A stretch of DNA of 64,000 nt from Bhargavaea massiliensis (GTDB lineage Bacteria > Bacillota > Bacilli > Bacillales_A > Planococcaceae), in assembly GCF_018390575.1 (NCBI RefSeq), contig NZ_JAHBCJ010000001.1:1-64000 (forward strand). Direction: 5' to 3'. Made by a program: the position numbers and the translations under genes. Shown in pieces: positions 33,311 through 42,555 of this stretch (position 1 is the stretch's first letter; each line of letters starts with the position of its first letter). A model generated the notes under the pieces. That model was not told where the DNA came from. It saw only the letters and a program-made list of their open reading frames with translations, and made no database searches.

Positions 33311-35455
33311 ATGATTGACCTGAAAGGAAGAAGCCTTTTGCGCACGTTAGCGAATCTCGTCATCCGGTTCCCGAAGTGGATCATTGCGCTCTGGATCGTG
33401 ATTGCCGCCTTCATGGCGTTCCAGGCCATCAAGCTGCCGGGGGTCCTCGAAGGGGACGGTTTCCGGATGGACGGCGAATACGAACAAGTGGCCGACCGGC
33501 TGACCGAGGAGTTCGGCCTGCCGGCGGAGACGATGTTCCTCGTCTTCGAGGACATGAGCGATGAGGAAATCGGGACTGCTGTCTCGGATGTGGAGGATCT
33601 GGGGCTCGCAGAAGAAATTATATCTCCATTGGACGACGACTCCCTCTACACCGAGAACCTCTCCTATGCCCTCCTTCACTTTGAAGAAGACACGGACATG
33701 AGCGCAGCGGTGTCGGCCATCCAGGAAACCGCCGACCATGATGGAGCCGTCCTCACCGGCGGCACCGCAATCAGCGAAGACATCAATAAAGCGAGCCAGC
33801 GCGACCTGGTCAAAGCGGAAGCGATCGGACTGCCAATCGCGCTTGTCGTCTTGCTTCTCGCATTCGGTTCGGTCGTCGCGGCACTTGTTCCGTTCTTTGT
33901 CGGGATCGCCACGATCATCACGACATTCGGCACGATGACACTGATCGGACAATCGATGGACCTGTCGATCTTCATGCTGAATATCGTGCCGATGCTGGGC
34001 CTCGCTCTCAGCATCGACTTCTCGCTCCTGTTCATCAACCGTTACCGCGAGGAGCGGAAAAAGCAGTCGGTCGAGGGAGCAGTCCGGACAACGATCCTCA
34101 CCGCGGGACGATCCGTCCTGTTTTCCGCGTTTTGTGTGTTCATCGGGCTCGGCGCCCTGTTCATCATCCAGATCGACCTGTTCAAGAACATCGGTGTCGG
34201 CGGCATGGCGGTCGTCTCGCTGGCCGTCCTGTCGTCACTCACCCTGCTTCCGGCCGTTCTGCTTGTTCTCGGCGACCGGCTGAACAAGTGGACGATCCTC
34301 AAGGTGAAAGAGGAAGGTGCGAGCGGCTGGCGCAAGTTTGCGGAACGCGTCATCAGGCGACCGGTACTCGTCACGATCGGCGCCCTTATCATCTTGGGCG
34401 TCTGCATGATTCCGGTGAAAGACATGGAGTTGACCATTCCGGAGATGGACTCACTCCCGGCTTCCAATGACACGCGCCAAGCATTTGAAAAAATCGAGGA
34501 TGAGTTTGGCCTGTCCAATTCCACGGCCTACCTGATCGCAGAGCGCGAGGGCGGCTGGGAAGACGAAGACGGCATCCGAGAAATCGAGAAGCTGCAGGAT
34601 GCCCTCCTCGATGACAGCCGCATCGATGAAGTTTCCACCATCTTCACCGAAGGAGAAATCGAAGATGCCGACACATGGCTGCAGGCCACCCAGATGCCGG
34701 AAACGGCCGCAGCTGTCGAGCCGCTCCTCGATTCCTTCATCGAAGGAGACTCGCTTCTCGTCCCGGTCACGCTGAAGCCGGAAGGCGCGTCGGCAGAAGC
34801 CCAGGATTGGGCGCGCGACTGGGCGGAAAAGGAGACCGAATGGAATCTGTCTATCGGCGGTTATCCGAAATTCAACCAGGAGATCTTCGATGAGATCTGG
34901 GACAAGATCGCCTATGTGCTCGTGATCATCATCGTATCGACGTACATCATCCTGATGATTGCGTTCCGCTCCGTCCTGATTCCGCTGAAGGCGATCATCA
35001 TGAACGTCATCGGCCTGTCCGCGGCATTCGGCGCGCTCGTCTATATCTTCCAGTACGGCCACTTCGGCCTGGAAGCCGGCACGATCGCCCTGATCATCCC
35101 GGTGCTCGTCTTCAGCCTCGTCTTCGGACTGAGCATGGACTACGAAGTATTCCTTATCTCGCGCATCCAGGAGGAATACACGAAGGACTACGACAACGAC
35201 CGCGCGACCGTCGAAGGGCTTGCCGCGACAAGCAAGATCATCACGTCCGCGGCACTGATCATGATCGTGCTCACCGGCGCATTCGCGTTCACGGAAGTCA
35301 TGCCTGTCAAGCAGATCGGCGTCGGCATCGCGATCGCCGTCGCCATCGACGCAACGATCATCCGCCTCCTCCTCGTCCCGAGCCTCATGAAGCTGTTCGG
35401 CAAATGGAACTGGTGGATGCCGTTCCGTAAAGGGCCGTACAAGGGCGGGAATTAG
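33311..35455 (+). CDS. MMPL/RND-type membrane transporter (YdfJ-like)
   Basis: 714 residues. Two repeats, each with one membrane helix, a large extracytoplasmic domain and a group of five helices. The first helix is at about 22-42 and the first group at about 170-320, with GLALSIDFSLLFINRYREE carrying the conserved Asp. The second group is at about 545-700, with the matching GLSMDYEVFLISRIQEE. Such proteins export lipids, siderophores or toxic compounds using proton flow. ATG at 33311 has GGAG 11 bases upstream; a TTG at 33338 with AAAGGAAG seven bases upstream is an equally likely start. Confidence 0.88.
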   Translation: MIDLKGRSLLRTLANLVIRFPKWIIALWIVIAAFMAFQAIKLPGVLEGDGFRMDGEYEQVADRLTEEFGLPAETMFLVFEDMSDEEIGTAVSDVEDLGLAEEIISPLDDDSLYTENLSYALLHFEEDTDMSAAVSAIQETADHDGAVLTGGTAISEDINKASQRDLVKAEAIGLPIALVVLLLAFGSVVAALVPFFVGIATIITTFGTMTLIGQSMDLSIFMLNIVPMLGLALSIDFSLLFINRYREERKKQSVEGAVRTTILTAGRSVLFSAFCVFIGLGALFIIQIDLFKNIGVGGMAVVSLAVLSSLTLLPAVLLVLGDRLNKWTILKVKEEGASGWRKFAERVIRRPVLVTIGALIILGVCMIPVKDMELTIPEMDSLPASNDTRQAFEKIEDEFGLSNSTAYLIAEREGGWEDEDGIREIEKLQDALLDDSRIDEVSTIFTEGEIEDADTWLQATQMPETAAAVEPLLDSFIEGDSLLVPVTLKPEGASAEAQDWARDWAEKETEWNLSIGGYPKFNQEIFDEIWDKIAYVLVIIIVSTYIILMIAFRSVLIPLKAIIMNVIGLSAAFGALVYIFQYGHFGLEAGTIALIIPVLVFSLVFGLSMDYEVFLISRIQEEYTKDYDNDRATVEGLAATSKIITSAALIMIVLTGAFAFTEVMPVKQIGVGIAIAVAIDATIIRLLLVPSLMKLFGKWNWWMPFRKGPYKGGN

Positions 35456-35480
35456 CATTAAAAAACAATAGAGGAATGGA

Positions 35481-35518
35481 AAAAGCGGCTGCTCCAAGTG
35501 GGCGGCCGCCTTTTTGTT
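35481..35518 (+). terminator. Terminator of the MMPL transporter gene
   Basis: An imperfect hairpin from GCGGCTGCTC to GGGCGGCCGC, A-run before and TTTTTG after. Confidence 0.7.
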
Positions 35519-35629
35519 TTGGTGATCACTATTGAGGCAACGGGTGTAATACGCCTATCAGTATCCACCGTGTTTTCAAGTACTCCCTCCATTCGCGCTA
35601 AACCGTTTTAATAATAAATCATGGTATGA

Positions 35630-35665
35630 AAATGCGGCTGTCTCCCATTGGAACAGCCGCATTTG
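35630..35665 (-). terminator. Terminator of the pdaC-like gene
   Basis: AAATGCGGCTGT / ACAGCCGCATTT with an 11-nt loop; on the minus strand TTTTCAT follows. The rest of the 225-bp gap to the MMPL gene shows nothing else. Confidence 0.85.
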
Positions 35666-35680
35666 GTATTTTCCTGAAGC

Positions 35681-37108
35681 TCACCTGCTGCCGAAGTACG
35701 GCCCGACTCCGGCCTGTCCTTTCCATTCCAGCAGCTGGGAGACCGTCACGAACTCATACCCCTCCTGTTCAAGAGCGCTAAGGAGGCCCGGCAGTGAATC
35801 GGCGGTCGTCGGGTGGATATCATGCATCAGAACAATTGCCCCGGGTGATGCCTGCTGGAGAATCGTCTGCCGGATGGTGTCGGGATCCCGGTGTTTCCAG
35901 TCCAGCGAATCTACCGACCAGAGGATGATTGACTGCCCGGTCTCGTTCATGTAGTCAATGACGCCCTCGTTGTACGCGCCGTACGGAGGCCTGAAATGGT
36001 TGACGTCCACTCCTGCCGCGTCTTTGATCCGCTTGGTCGTGCCCGCAATTTCGTCAAGGATTTTTGCAGCGTCTGCCTTGGACAGATCCGGATGGCTTCC
36101 GGAATGGTTGCCGATCTCATGACCGGCCCCCGCCACTTCTCTGACAAGTCCCGGGTAGTACTCCGCCTGGCTTCCCAGCATGAAAAAGGTCGCTTTGGCG
36201 TTGTGCTCCTTGAGTGCCCGCAAGATTTTCGGCGTGACGGTGGCGCTTGGTCCATCATCGAATGTCAGTGCAATGTACTTTCCGTCCGGGTCAAGCTTCA
36301 GCTGTTCGCGCTCCCGGATCGCGTCCAGTTCCCGGACCTTCTCTTCGGGCATCGCCAAATACGATTGGATGCTCTTTTTCAGAAAAACTGCGATTTTCTC
36401 GACCGGGACGTCCAGCTCCACTTCCCCGGCGGCGCCCGCCGCGATTTCATATTCGTCCCAGTACAAGGTGAAATGCTCATTGTCGATTGACCATTTCCAG
36501 TTGTCCGGATTGCCCATTACTTCATTGAAAAGGGTTTGGTCCACATAAAGCTGCCATTCATGATTGCTTTGAAGCCCTTCCCAGATGATTTCCTTTATCT
36601 GCTCAATGCTCTCCCCGTCCAGCTCCAGAACGTCGCCCAGTTCGAGGAGCCGACCGTTCGACATGTCCAGGTTAAAAACGTTCACCTTGTTCTGGCCGTT
36701 GGCACCCCCGGTGATCGAATAAGAGCGGAACACCAGGCTATAGAAGTGTTCCGACATCCGGTTTGTTTCAACTTGAATGTTGAGATGTCCCCTCATGGAG
36801 TCGTCCGGGTCCTCTTTGTATTTCCCGACTTCCTTGAGAAACGCTTCTGTTTCCCTGTTGATCCACCGGTCGATCGACTCATTGATGACCTGATGCTCCG
36901 TTTCAGGCTGGCTGATGGAATATGTATAGTGATCCGTTTCCTTGGTCAGCGTATGGAGGTCAAGTCCCGGATACTTACTAATAGTTGTTACGGTTTCTGC
37001 CGACTTGCGGAGATCCGCCGAACCAGAAAGCTGGATCACCCCGGCTACAATCAAGATCATCGCCGTACCGATGACGACCCATGCCGGAAACTTTAATCGT
37101 TTAATCAC
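35681..37108 (-). CDS. pdaC: Peptidoglycan/polysaccharide deacetylase with RsiV-like N-terminal domain (PdaC type)
   Basis: 475 residues. An N-terminal membrane anchor or signal (about 8-28) is followed by a DUF4163/DUF3298 (RsiV-type) module at about 35-245. The NodB deacetylase domain is at about 275-465. Catalytic motifs are intact: LTFDDGPS (metal Asp), HEIGNHSGSH (metal His pair), RPPYGAYN and LMHDIH. PdaC of B. subtilis removes acetyl groups from MurNAc and has the same two-domain order. GTG start at 37108 with AAAGGAAG upstream. A gene at 41584 encodes the RsiV-like module alone. Confidence 0.9.
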   Translation of the reverse strand: MIKRLKFPAWVVIGTAMILIVAGVIQLSGSADLRKSAETVTTISKYPGLDLHTLTKETDHYTYSISQPETEHQVINESIDRWINRETEAFLKEVGKYKEDPDDSMRGHLNIQVETNRMSEHFYSLVFRSYSITGGANGQNKVNVFNLDMSNGRLLELGDVLELDGESIEQIKEIIWEGLQSNHEWQLYVDQTLFNEVMGNPDNWKWSIDNEHFTLYWDEYEIAAGAAGEVELDVPVEKIAVFLKKSIQSYLAMPEEKVRELDAIREREQLKLDPDGKYIALTFDDGPSATVTPKILRALKEHNAKATFFMLGSQAEYYPGLVREVAGAGHEIGNHSGSHPDLSKADAAKILDEIAGTTKRIKDAAGVDVNHFRPPYGAYNEGVIDYMNETGQSIILWSVDSLDWKHRDPDTIRQTILQQASPGAIVLMHDIHPTTADSLPGLLSALEQEGYEFVTVSQLLEWKGQAGVGPYFGSR

Positions 37109-37216
37109 AAGAAACTTCCTTTCAGGTAATGCTAAGTCTCTCTAAAGGATACAGGAAAATCCTATTTTATGACACAGGCATTACGAATGCTTCAACATTG
37201 TTTCACCATTTATTAA

Positions 37217-37253
37217 AAAAAGACAGTTGCCCCCCCTTCGGGCGCAACTGTCT
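37217..37253 (-). terminator. Terminator of the DMT transporter gene
   Basis: AGACAGTTGC / GCAACTGTCT with a loop of C and G runs. The minus strand continues TTTTTTTAAT. It begins right at the stop codon. Confidence 0.85.
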
Positions 37254-38173
37254 CACTCACTATTTATAGAATCTTGTTTTTTCAAGAGAGCCAGCATCAG
37301 AATCATGGCGATGATGCAGGACGTGCCCAGCCACTGATAAAAACCGAACGGTACGCCCAGCCAGAATACAGTCGTCAGGACTGCCGCCAGCGGCTCCAGG
37401 CTGCCAAGCAAACTCGTTTCCTTCGGCGCCAGGCTCTGAAGGCTTTCAATATAAAACCAGAAGGCGATCATCGTGCCGAAGATGATGACAAACGCAATGT
37501 AGCCGATCGCCTCCGCGTCCAGGCCCGACAAGTCGATCTTCCACGGGGGATGAACGAAACTCAGCGCAAATCCACCGATGATCATCGCCCAGCCGACAAT
37601 GACCAGTGAATCAAACCTGGCGAGAAGCGGAATGGCGTACAGCGTGTAAAAGGCCAAAGACACTCCTGACAGCACACCCCAGATGACGGCGGGCGCCGGA
37701 ACGGACAGGCCGGAAAGCGAGCCGTTCGTCAGCAGGAGAAAACAGCCGCCCAGCGCGAGAATGACTGTTGCCAGATCTACCCGGCGGAATACAGCCTGCC
37801 TGCGGAGGACCAAGTAAAAGATGATCATGACCGGCGCCAAGTACTGGAGCAATGTCGCCACCGCGGCATTGCCGTGTCTGATGGAGGCCATGTAGGTATA
37901 CTGGACCGCCAGCATGCCAAGAAGCCCGAACACGATCAGTTGGACCCCTGTCCGCTTTTCTTTCCAGACGCCAAAAATCTGGGACCGGTCCTTCATCAGA
38001 AACTGGATGGCTAATAGAAGCAGCCCGGCAATGAGAAGCCTGGTCGTGACGAGCCAGTTGACGTCGATTCCGTACTGCTGGAACAGCTTTTGGGCGACGG
38101 TACCGCCGATGCCCCACAGTGTCGCTCCCGTGATGACAAGGAAAAATCCTGTTTTCCTCGAGGTGTTGTCCAT
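37253..38173 (-). CDS. DMT-superfamily (EamA) exporter
   Basis: 306-residue transporter with ten hydrophobic segments built from two EamA repeats. The first begins [20 protein letters not shown] and the second around [20 protein letters not shown]. The motif [19 protein letters not shown] near the C-terminus is characteristic. It probably exports amino acids or other metabolites; substrate unknown. ATG at 38173 with GGGGGGAG upstream. Downstream of the HIT gene but separated from it by a terminator. Confidence 0.88.
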   Translation of the reverse strand: MDNTSRKTGFFLVITGATLWGIGGTVAQKLFQQYGIDVNWLVTTRLLIAGLLLLAIQFLMKDRSQIFGVWKEKRTGVQLIVFGLLGMLAVQYTYMASIRHGNAAVATLLQYLAPVMIIFYLVLRRQAVFRRVDLATVILALGGCFLLLTNGSLSGLSVPAPAVIWGVLSGVSLAFYTLYAIPLLARFDSLVIVGWAMIIGGFALSFVHPPWKIDLSGLDAEAIGYIAFVIIFGTMIAFWFYIESLQSLAPKETSLLGSLEPLAAVLTTVFWLGVPFGFYQWLGTSCIIAMILMLALLKKQDSINSE

Positions 38174-38198
38174 CGTTCTCCCCCCAGTATTTCTCTCT

Positions 38199-38230
38199 TA
38201 AAAAGACGCTTCCGGGGATACGGAAGCGCC
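38199..38230 (-). terminator. Terminator after the HIT gene
   Basis: GACGCTTCCG / CGGAAGCG(C) hairpin; on the minus strand TCTTTTTAAGAG follows. Confidence 0.75.
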
Positions 38231-38248
38231 CATTATGATGAAAGGCTC

Positions 38249-38644
38249 TCATGGTCCTGGTCTCTTGTTGTCCCGGCTTTTCAGCCAGTGCCGGATTCCT
38301 TTTCCGGCGTAGGGTTCATCAGCAAATCTCGGAATGACATGAAGGTGGGCGTGCGGGATGTGCTGGCCCCCGGTCTCGCCGGCATTCCAGCCGATGTTGT
38401 ACCCTTCCGGCGAGAATTCCCGGTCAATCATCGCCTTCGCCTCTGTTAGCAGGTCTTGTGTTGACCGCCATTCCTCGGGCGTAAGCTCGAATACCGTCTC
38501 ACGGTGCTCAATGGGTACGATCACCCCGGAGCCTTTCAGCACTTCCTGCGGCATCATGAGGAAGCGGCATAGGTTGTTTTCCAGTACAATTTCCTTCCCT
38601 TCCATCAGGGAAAGGGCGCAGAACGGACAGTGTCCGCCGCTCAC
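38249..38644 (-). CDS. HIT-family nucleotide-binding protein
   Basis: 131-residue histidine-triad protein. N-terminal zinc-like CPFC (residues 6-9), then LMMPQEVLKGSGVIVPIEHRET, and the catalytic triad HIPHAHLHVIPR. Such proteins hydrolyse nucleoside phosphoramidates or dinucleoside polyphosphates. GTG start at 38644 overlaps the stop of a 33-residue membrane protein (GTGA), placing it third in an operon with that gene and the gene starting at 39209. Confidence 0.9.
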   Translation of the reverse strand: MSGGHCPFCALSLMEGKEIVLENNLCRFLMMPQEVLKGSGVIVPIEHRETVFELTPEEWRSTQDLLTEAKAMIDREFSPEGYNIGWNAGETGGQHIPHAHLHVIPRFADEPYAGKGIRHWLKSRDNKRPGP

Positions 38645-38742
38645 TGGTCCACCTGGTAGAACACCCAGAAACTGAGCAACACGCCGACCACGACGAGGAT
38701 GAAAATCGTAAGGAAGACGAAGATAAACTTCTTGCCGTCCAT
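38641..38742 (-). CDS. 33-residue single-helix membrane protein
   Basis: ATG at 38742 overlaps the stop of the previous gene (TAATG) and has GGAGG nine bases upstream. TGA at 38641-38643 overlaps the GTG start of the HIT gene. The peptide starts MDGKKFIFVFLTIFILVVVG and ends in a polar FYQVDQ tail: one membrane helix with lysines on the cytoplasmic side. Double overlap plus a strong ribosome site make it a convincing gene below the usual size limit. Function unknown. Confidence 0.7.
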   Translation of the reverse strand: MDGKKFIFVFLTIFILVVVGVLLSFWVFYQVDQ

Positions 38743-39209
38743 TACTCGGCGCCTCCCGATTTCAGGCGGAAGCCGTCTTCCTTCAGGTACAAGCGGGCTT
38801 CCTTCGCGGAGTCGAACCCTTCTTCGAGGTTCTCTCCGTAGTACAGGTTGAAGTAGCCGTTCTCCTCTTTCAGATGGAGTTCGGTGCCTTCACGGTTCAC
38901 CCATGCTTCATTGACCGGTTCTCCCGCAGGGTCGGTTGAGAGGTAGCGGATCGATCCCGCGATCACTTCTTCCAGCTCGTCCGCCGAGAAGTCACGGATG
39001 TTGATAAACCCTTTTTTGTCCGCTTCGAATTGTGGCAACTGGCCGACGTAGACAAAGCCGTTGCCGTTTTCGTGCAGGTGGCGCACGACGATTTTCTTCT
39101 CATGGAGCGATTCATCGAAATGGTAATTTACTCGCCCCATCGATACTTCCTTCCGGGTCAATTCCGGGAATTTCGCGATGATGGCCTCTTTTTCTTGAAA
39201 ACTGAGCAT
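38742..39209 (-). CDS. Uncharacterised protein, first gene of an operon with a small membrane protein and HIT protein
   Basis: 155 residues, soluble, acidic, no membrane segment. A mixed alpha/beta pattern begins at MLSFQEKEAIIAKFPELTRK; strand-rich stretches around VNYHFDESLHEKKIVVRHLH and YFNLYYGENLE follow. Start ATG at 39209 with AAGGAAGGTG six to seven bases upstream; a GTG three codons earlier sits on the ribosome site itself. I do not recognise a family. Confidence 0.65.
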   Translation of the reverse strand: MLSFQEKEAIIAKFPELTRKEVSMGRVNYHFDESLHEKKIVVRHLHENGNGFVYVGQLPQFEADKKGFINIRDFSADELEEVIAGSIRYLSTDPAGEPVNEAWVNREGTELHLKEENGYFNLYYGENLEEGFDSAKEARLYLKEDGFRLKSGGAE

Positions 39210-39292
39210 GCTAAACACCTTCCTTATCTCTTTCTGTTCTATCCAGCATTCCCCCGGGTGTCCGTTTCACCCGCAGGGACTTCGCTAGTTGC

Positions 39293-39925
39293 CTACTCTT
39301 CTTCCACGACGATTCCGAACGTGCGGGCAAAGCCGATTGCCTGTTCGCGCGTCACCTTACACCCCGCAAGTTTTCCCGGTGTCACGGTGATCCGGCTGAA
39401 TTCCGCTTTTGTCAGATCGATGCCGTTAAGATCCGTATCAAGAAAGCTGATGTCGTCGAGCCGGTTTTTGCCGAGTGCCACGGCCTTCATCGAACAGTCG
39501 ACGAAATCGGCCGACTCGAGCTCGCAGCCATCGAATGCGACACTAAGCAGCTTCGAGAAGTTAAAGCTCGAGTAGCGACCTGCACAATCCGTGAAGCGCA
39601 CATCGCGGAGCATCGACTCACTGAAGACGGCACCGGTGAGTTTCGATCCCCGGAATTCACAGCGGTGAAGCGAAGACCGGGAAAAGTCCGCGTTCGACAA
39701 GTCGCAGCCATCGAACACAACATCCATCAGTTCTGAGGCGGGCGCTCTGAATCCGCGGAAATCGGTTTTCCTGAACAAGACACCGTCGAAGATGACCCGG
39801 CCGCCGGCACTTGCCTGTCCGCCCTCCACGCAGGATGTGCGGATGGACGAATCTTCTTCATCGAATGCGTCTTCCCAGGTAGTTTCGGGCAATTCCCTCA
39901 TCAGTTTTGGAGCCCGGACTTTCAC
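39293..39925 (-). CDS. Pentapeptide-repeat protein
   Basis: 210-residue protein. From about residue 45 it shows a right-handed pentapeptide-repeat helix with many A(D/N)(L/F)xx-type units: FRKTDFRGFRA, FDGCDLSNADFSRSSLHRCEF, SKLTGAVFSESML and TDLNGIDLTKAEF. Some relatives mimic DNA and protect gyrase, others have unknown roles. The start is taken as GTG at 39925 after GAGGTG; the open frame runs to 40000 but that part overlaps a small upstream gene. Confidence 0.75.
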   Translation of the reverse strand: MKVRAPKLMRELPETTWEDAFDEEDSSIRTSCVEGGQASAGGRVIFDGVLFRKTDFRGFRAPASELMDVVFDGCDLSNADFSRSSLHRCEFRGSKLTGAVFSESMLRDVRFTDCAGRYSSFNFSKLLSVAFDGCELESADFVDCSMKAVALGKNRLDDISFLDTDLNGIDLTKAEFSRITVTPGKLAGCKVTREQAIGFARTFGIVVEEE

Positions 39926-39930
39926 ACCGG

Positions 39931-40029
39931 TCACCTCGTCCACCACTCGGCGAAGAGGATGAACAGGATCACCACGCAGATTGCGAGAACGTAAAACCAC
40001 ATCGGGACACTGTCCATTCCGAAAATCAT
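39931..40029 (-). CDS. 32-residue single-helix membrane protein
   Basis: ATG at 40029 preceded by GAGGAGGAAAACGC, an excellent ribosome site. TGA at 39931-39933 lies five bases before the pentapeptide gene start. The peptide begins MIFGMDSVPMWFYVLAICVV, continues as one membrane helix and ends EWWTR. Too short for usual gene calling. It resembles the 33-residue membrane protein at 38641-38742 in size and design but not sequence. Function unknown. Confidence 0.6.
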   Translation of the reverse strand: MIFGMDSVPMWFYVLAICVVILFILFAEWWTR

Positions 40030-40171
40030 GCGTTTTCCTCCTCAGCCCGCAATTTGCGGGTTTTCATGTTCCAAGTATACCTGTCCGCCCGCTCCTTCGC
40101 ACCCCCGGCGTTTACCCGGACCGGAAAGCGGAAACTATAAGGGAGACATCCCCAAAGGAGGAGTTTGACGA

Positions 40172-41317
40172 ATGAGAGCAGTGACATTCCAAGGCACAAA
40201 AGACATCCAGGTCAAAAATGTGGAAGCCCCAAAAATCGAAAAAGAGGATGACATCATCATCCGGGTTACCTCCACCGCCATCTGCGGATCGGATCTGCAC
40301 ATCTATGCAGGCTCGATGATGACCCGTCCCGGATTCGTCATCGGCCATGAGCCGATGGGCATCGTCGAGGAAGTCGGCCCCGCCGTTACGAAAGTCAAAA
40401 AGGGCGACCGGGTCGTCATCCCGTTCAACGTTGCCTGCGGCGAATGCTGGTACTGCACGCATGATTTAGAAAGCCAGTGCGAACACCCCGACAGCAACCC
40501 GACGCCGGGCACAGACTTCGGCGGCTACTTCGGCTATACCGAGATGTTCGGCAACCATCCTGGCGGGCAGGCCGAGTACATGCGCGTTCCGTTCGGCAAC
40601 TTTCTGCCGTTCGTCATCCCGGAATCGGCGGAAGTGCCGGATGAAGCGGTCCTCTTCATGTCTGATGTACTTCCGACCGCCTATTGGAGCGTGCTCCATT
40701 CCGGCGTAAAAAAGGGCGACACGGTCATTGTCCTGGGAAGCGGACCGATCGGCCTCATGACCCAGAAGTTCGCCTGGATGATGGGTGCCAAACGAGTGAT
40801 TGCGGTTGACCATGTCCCTTACCGCCTGGCCAAGGCAAGGGAAATGAATAAAGTCGAGACGGTCACCTACCGTGAACCGGAAGAGACCGGCAACTATCTT
40901 AAGGAACTCACATCCGGCGGCGCCGATGTCGTCATCGACTGCGTCGGGATGGACGGAGAAAAGACCGTTCCGGAAAAGGTGCAGCATAAAATGAAACTTC
41001 ACGGCGGCTCCCTCACCGCGCTCCGCACCGCCCATCGAGCCGTACGGCGCTTCGGCACCGTCCAGCTGACCGGCGTCTACGGCCTGTGGTACAACGCCTT
41101 CCCGCTCGGGCGATTCTTTGAGCGCAACATTACGATCAAGACCGGCCAGGCACCTGTGCCCCACCTCATGCCGGAGCTGTTCAAGATGATCACGGAAAAA
41201 CAATTCGACCCGACCGAAATCATCTCCCACATCGTCCCGCTCGACGAAGCGCCTATTGCGTATAAGACGTTCTATGAACATGGGGATGAATGCACAAAAG
41301 TTGTCCTGAAACCTTAA
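40172..41317 (+). CDS. adhB: Zinc-dependent alcohol dehydrogenase (AdhB-like, MDR family)
   Basis: 381 residues, medium-chain dehydrogenase. Catalytic zinc region ICGSDLH and GHEPMGIVEEVG. Structural zinc loop with CGECWYC and a later Cys (SQCEHP). The NAD-binding Rossmann motif is VLGSGPIGLMTQKFA, near residue 190. A long insertion (GTDFGGYFGYTEMFGNHPGGQAEYMRVP, described here only by its ends) marks the formaldehyde-dehydrogenase-like subgroup. It resembles B. subtilis AdhB. ATG at 40172 with AAAGGAGGAG upstream. Substrate not determined. Confidence 0.9.
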   Translation: MRAVTFQGTKDIQVKNVEAPKIEKEDDIIIRVTSTAICGSDLHIYAGSMMTRPGFVIGHEPMGIVEEVGPAVTKVKKGDRVVIPFNVACGECWYCTHDLESQCEHPDSNPTPGTDFGGYFGYTEMFGNHPGGQAEYMRVPFGNFLPFVIPESAEVPDEAVLFMSDVLPTAYWSVLHSGVKKGDTVIVLGSGPIGLMTQKFAWMMGAKRVIAVDHVPYRLAKAREMNKVETVTYREPEETGNYLKELTSGGADVVIDCVGMDGEKTVPEKVQHKMKLHGGSLTALRTAHRAVRRFGTVQLTGVYGLWYNAFPLGRFFERNITIKTGQAPVPHLMPELFKMITEKQFDPTEIISHIVPLDEAPIAYKTFYEHGDECTKVVLKP

Positions 41318-41327
41318 AATGGTCATG

Positions 41328-41360
41328 AAGGGCTTTCCCGTTAAAGGAAAGCCTTTTTTA
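41328..41360 (+). terminator. Terminator of the alcohol dehydrogenase gene
   Basis: AGGGCTTTCC / GGAAAGCCT stem with a 7-nt loop and T6. Confidence 0.88.
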
Positions 41361-41583
41361 TTTCGGGAAAAGTGTTCCGGGCGCCAATAATTGTCCGGTC
41401 CGGAGGTTGACAAGAACCGCATTTCCCTTTGCATTATTTTCACAAAACCCGTATCGATGCATACTTTTGTCATTTTCCCTCCCTTCATGCACAAATCAGT
41501 GGTATACTGTACGAGTTATTAGGGGGGTCGCCAGAACATATAAAAAACAGGCGGCCAAAAAATAGAAGGGCTGATTTACATTT

Positions 41584-42366
41584 ATGAAAACGCGAATGAA
41601 GCGGCCCGGCTGGCCAGCATGGACCCTTTTGGCCGTGCTGGCTCTTACCGCCTTGCTCGGAATCGCCTTTTCGCAATCCGGTGAGCCGGATGCGATCGGC
41701 GAAGATTCGGCAATCGCGGACGCGGCCGTAACGAAGGAACTAACGGAAACTCCCGGCCTTCAGCTTCAGACGGTTACTGAACAGACAAAATGGTATACGA
41801 TGGACATTAATACGGTGACGGCAGATCATCAGGAAGTGGAGAAGCCGATCACCAAGTGGATCGACGAGCAGAAAGATCTTTTTGAAGGCAGCGTCGACGA
41901 ATATAAAACACAACTCGAAGACGGCGAGCGCGCGCATCTCAGGCTGACGGCGGAAAAGCTGCCCCATAACGGCAGTCTCTACAGCCTGCTCTACACGTCG
42001 TATCAGTACACCGGAGGAGAAAACGGCACGATGAAAATCAAGACGTTCAACATCGATCCCTCCGAGGGCCGAATCGTTGAACTGGCGGACCTGTTCGATC
42101 TCGAACATGATGGCCGGATTCTTCAGAAGATGGTGAAAGAGCACCTGCAGGAGCAGAAGCCGCTGAAAGACAAACTCTTCAACGACTTGCTTGCAATCGC
42201 GCTGAACGACCCGACCTCCTGGAAATGGGCGATCCGCAATGACCGGCTCTCCATTTATTTCGATGAGTATGAAGTCGCGGTAGGAGCGGCAGGCGTCGTC
42301 CGTGCGGATATCCCGCTGGACCAAGTGCGCGGTTTCCTTACAGAAGAATATTCCGGACGGCTTTGA
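41584..42366 (+). CDS. Stand-alone RsiV-like (DUF4163/DUF3298) anchored protein
   Basis: 260 residues. N-terminal membrane anchor (about 12-30), then one domain collinear with the N-terminal module of the PdaC-like protein at 35681-37108. Shared features are YSLLYTSYQYTGGENGTMK, the NxDxSxGRxxELxDLF pattern and WKWAIRNDRLSIYFDEYEVAV ending in AGVVRADIPL. RsiV domains bind lysozyme or hold peptidoglycan. Here no deacetylase or anti-sigma part is attached. ATG at 41584 preceded by AGAAGGG. The 266-bp region upstream contains a -10-like TATACT at 41512 but no clear partner. Confidence 0.75.
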   Translation: MKTRMKRPGWPAWTLLAVLALTALLGIAFSQSGEPDAIGEDSAIADAAVTKELTETPGLQLQTVTEQTKWYTMDINTVTADHQEVEKPITKWIDEQKDLFEGSVDEYKTQLEDGERAHLRLTAEKLPHNGSLYSLLYTSYQYTGGENGTMKIKTFNIDPSEGRIVELADLFDLEHDGRILQKMVKEHLQEQKPLKDKLFNDLLAIALNDPTSWKWAIRNDRLSIYFDEYEVAVGAAGVVRADIPLDQVRGFLTEEYSGRL

Positions 42367-42383
42367 CTGTCCTTCCTTTTGCC

Positions 42384-42406
42384 AAGACCCCAACCGGGTC
42401 TTTTTG
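42384..42406 (+). terminator. Terminator of the RsiV-like gene
   Basis: AAGACCC / GGGTCTT with loop CAACC and T5. Confidence 0.85.
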
Positions 42407-42555
42407 TTTTCTATTGAAAGGAACATCCTCTTTATTGTTTCTGTCCTTATTTATAGAAGGTTGTTTTTGGAGCCCGGCTGACTGATTAAATGTGTCTTTA
42501 TGCATGAACAAGGTGTCCAGGTGGTAAAATGGAAAGATAAAGGAGGTGATTGTGC

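Noticed and set aside
39293-40000. Full-length start of the pentapeptide-repeat gene at 40000
   Set aside because: That stretch overlaps a small membrane-protein gene with a much better ribosome site; GTG at 39925 has a suitable site.
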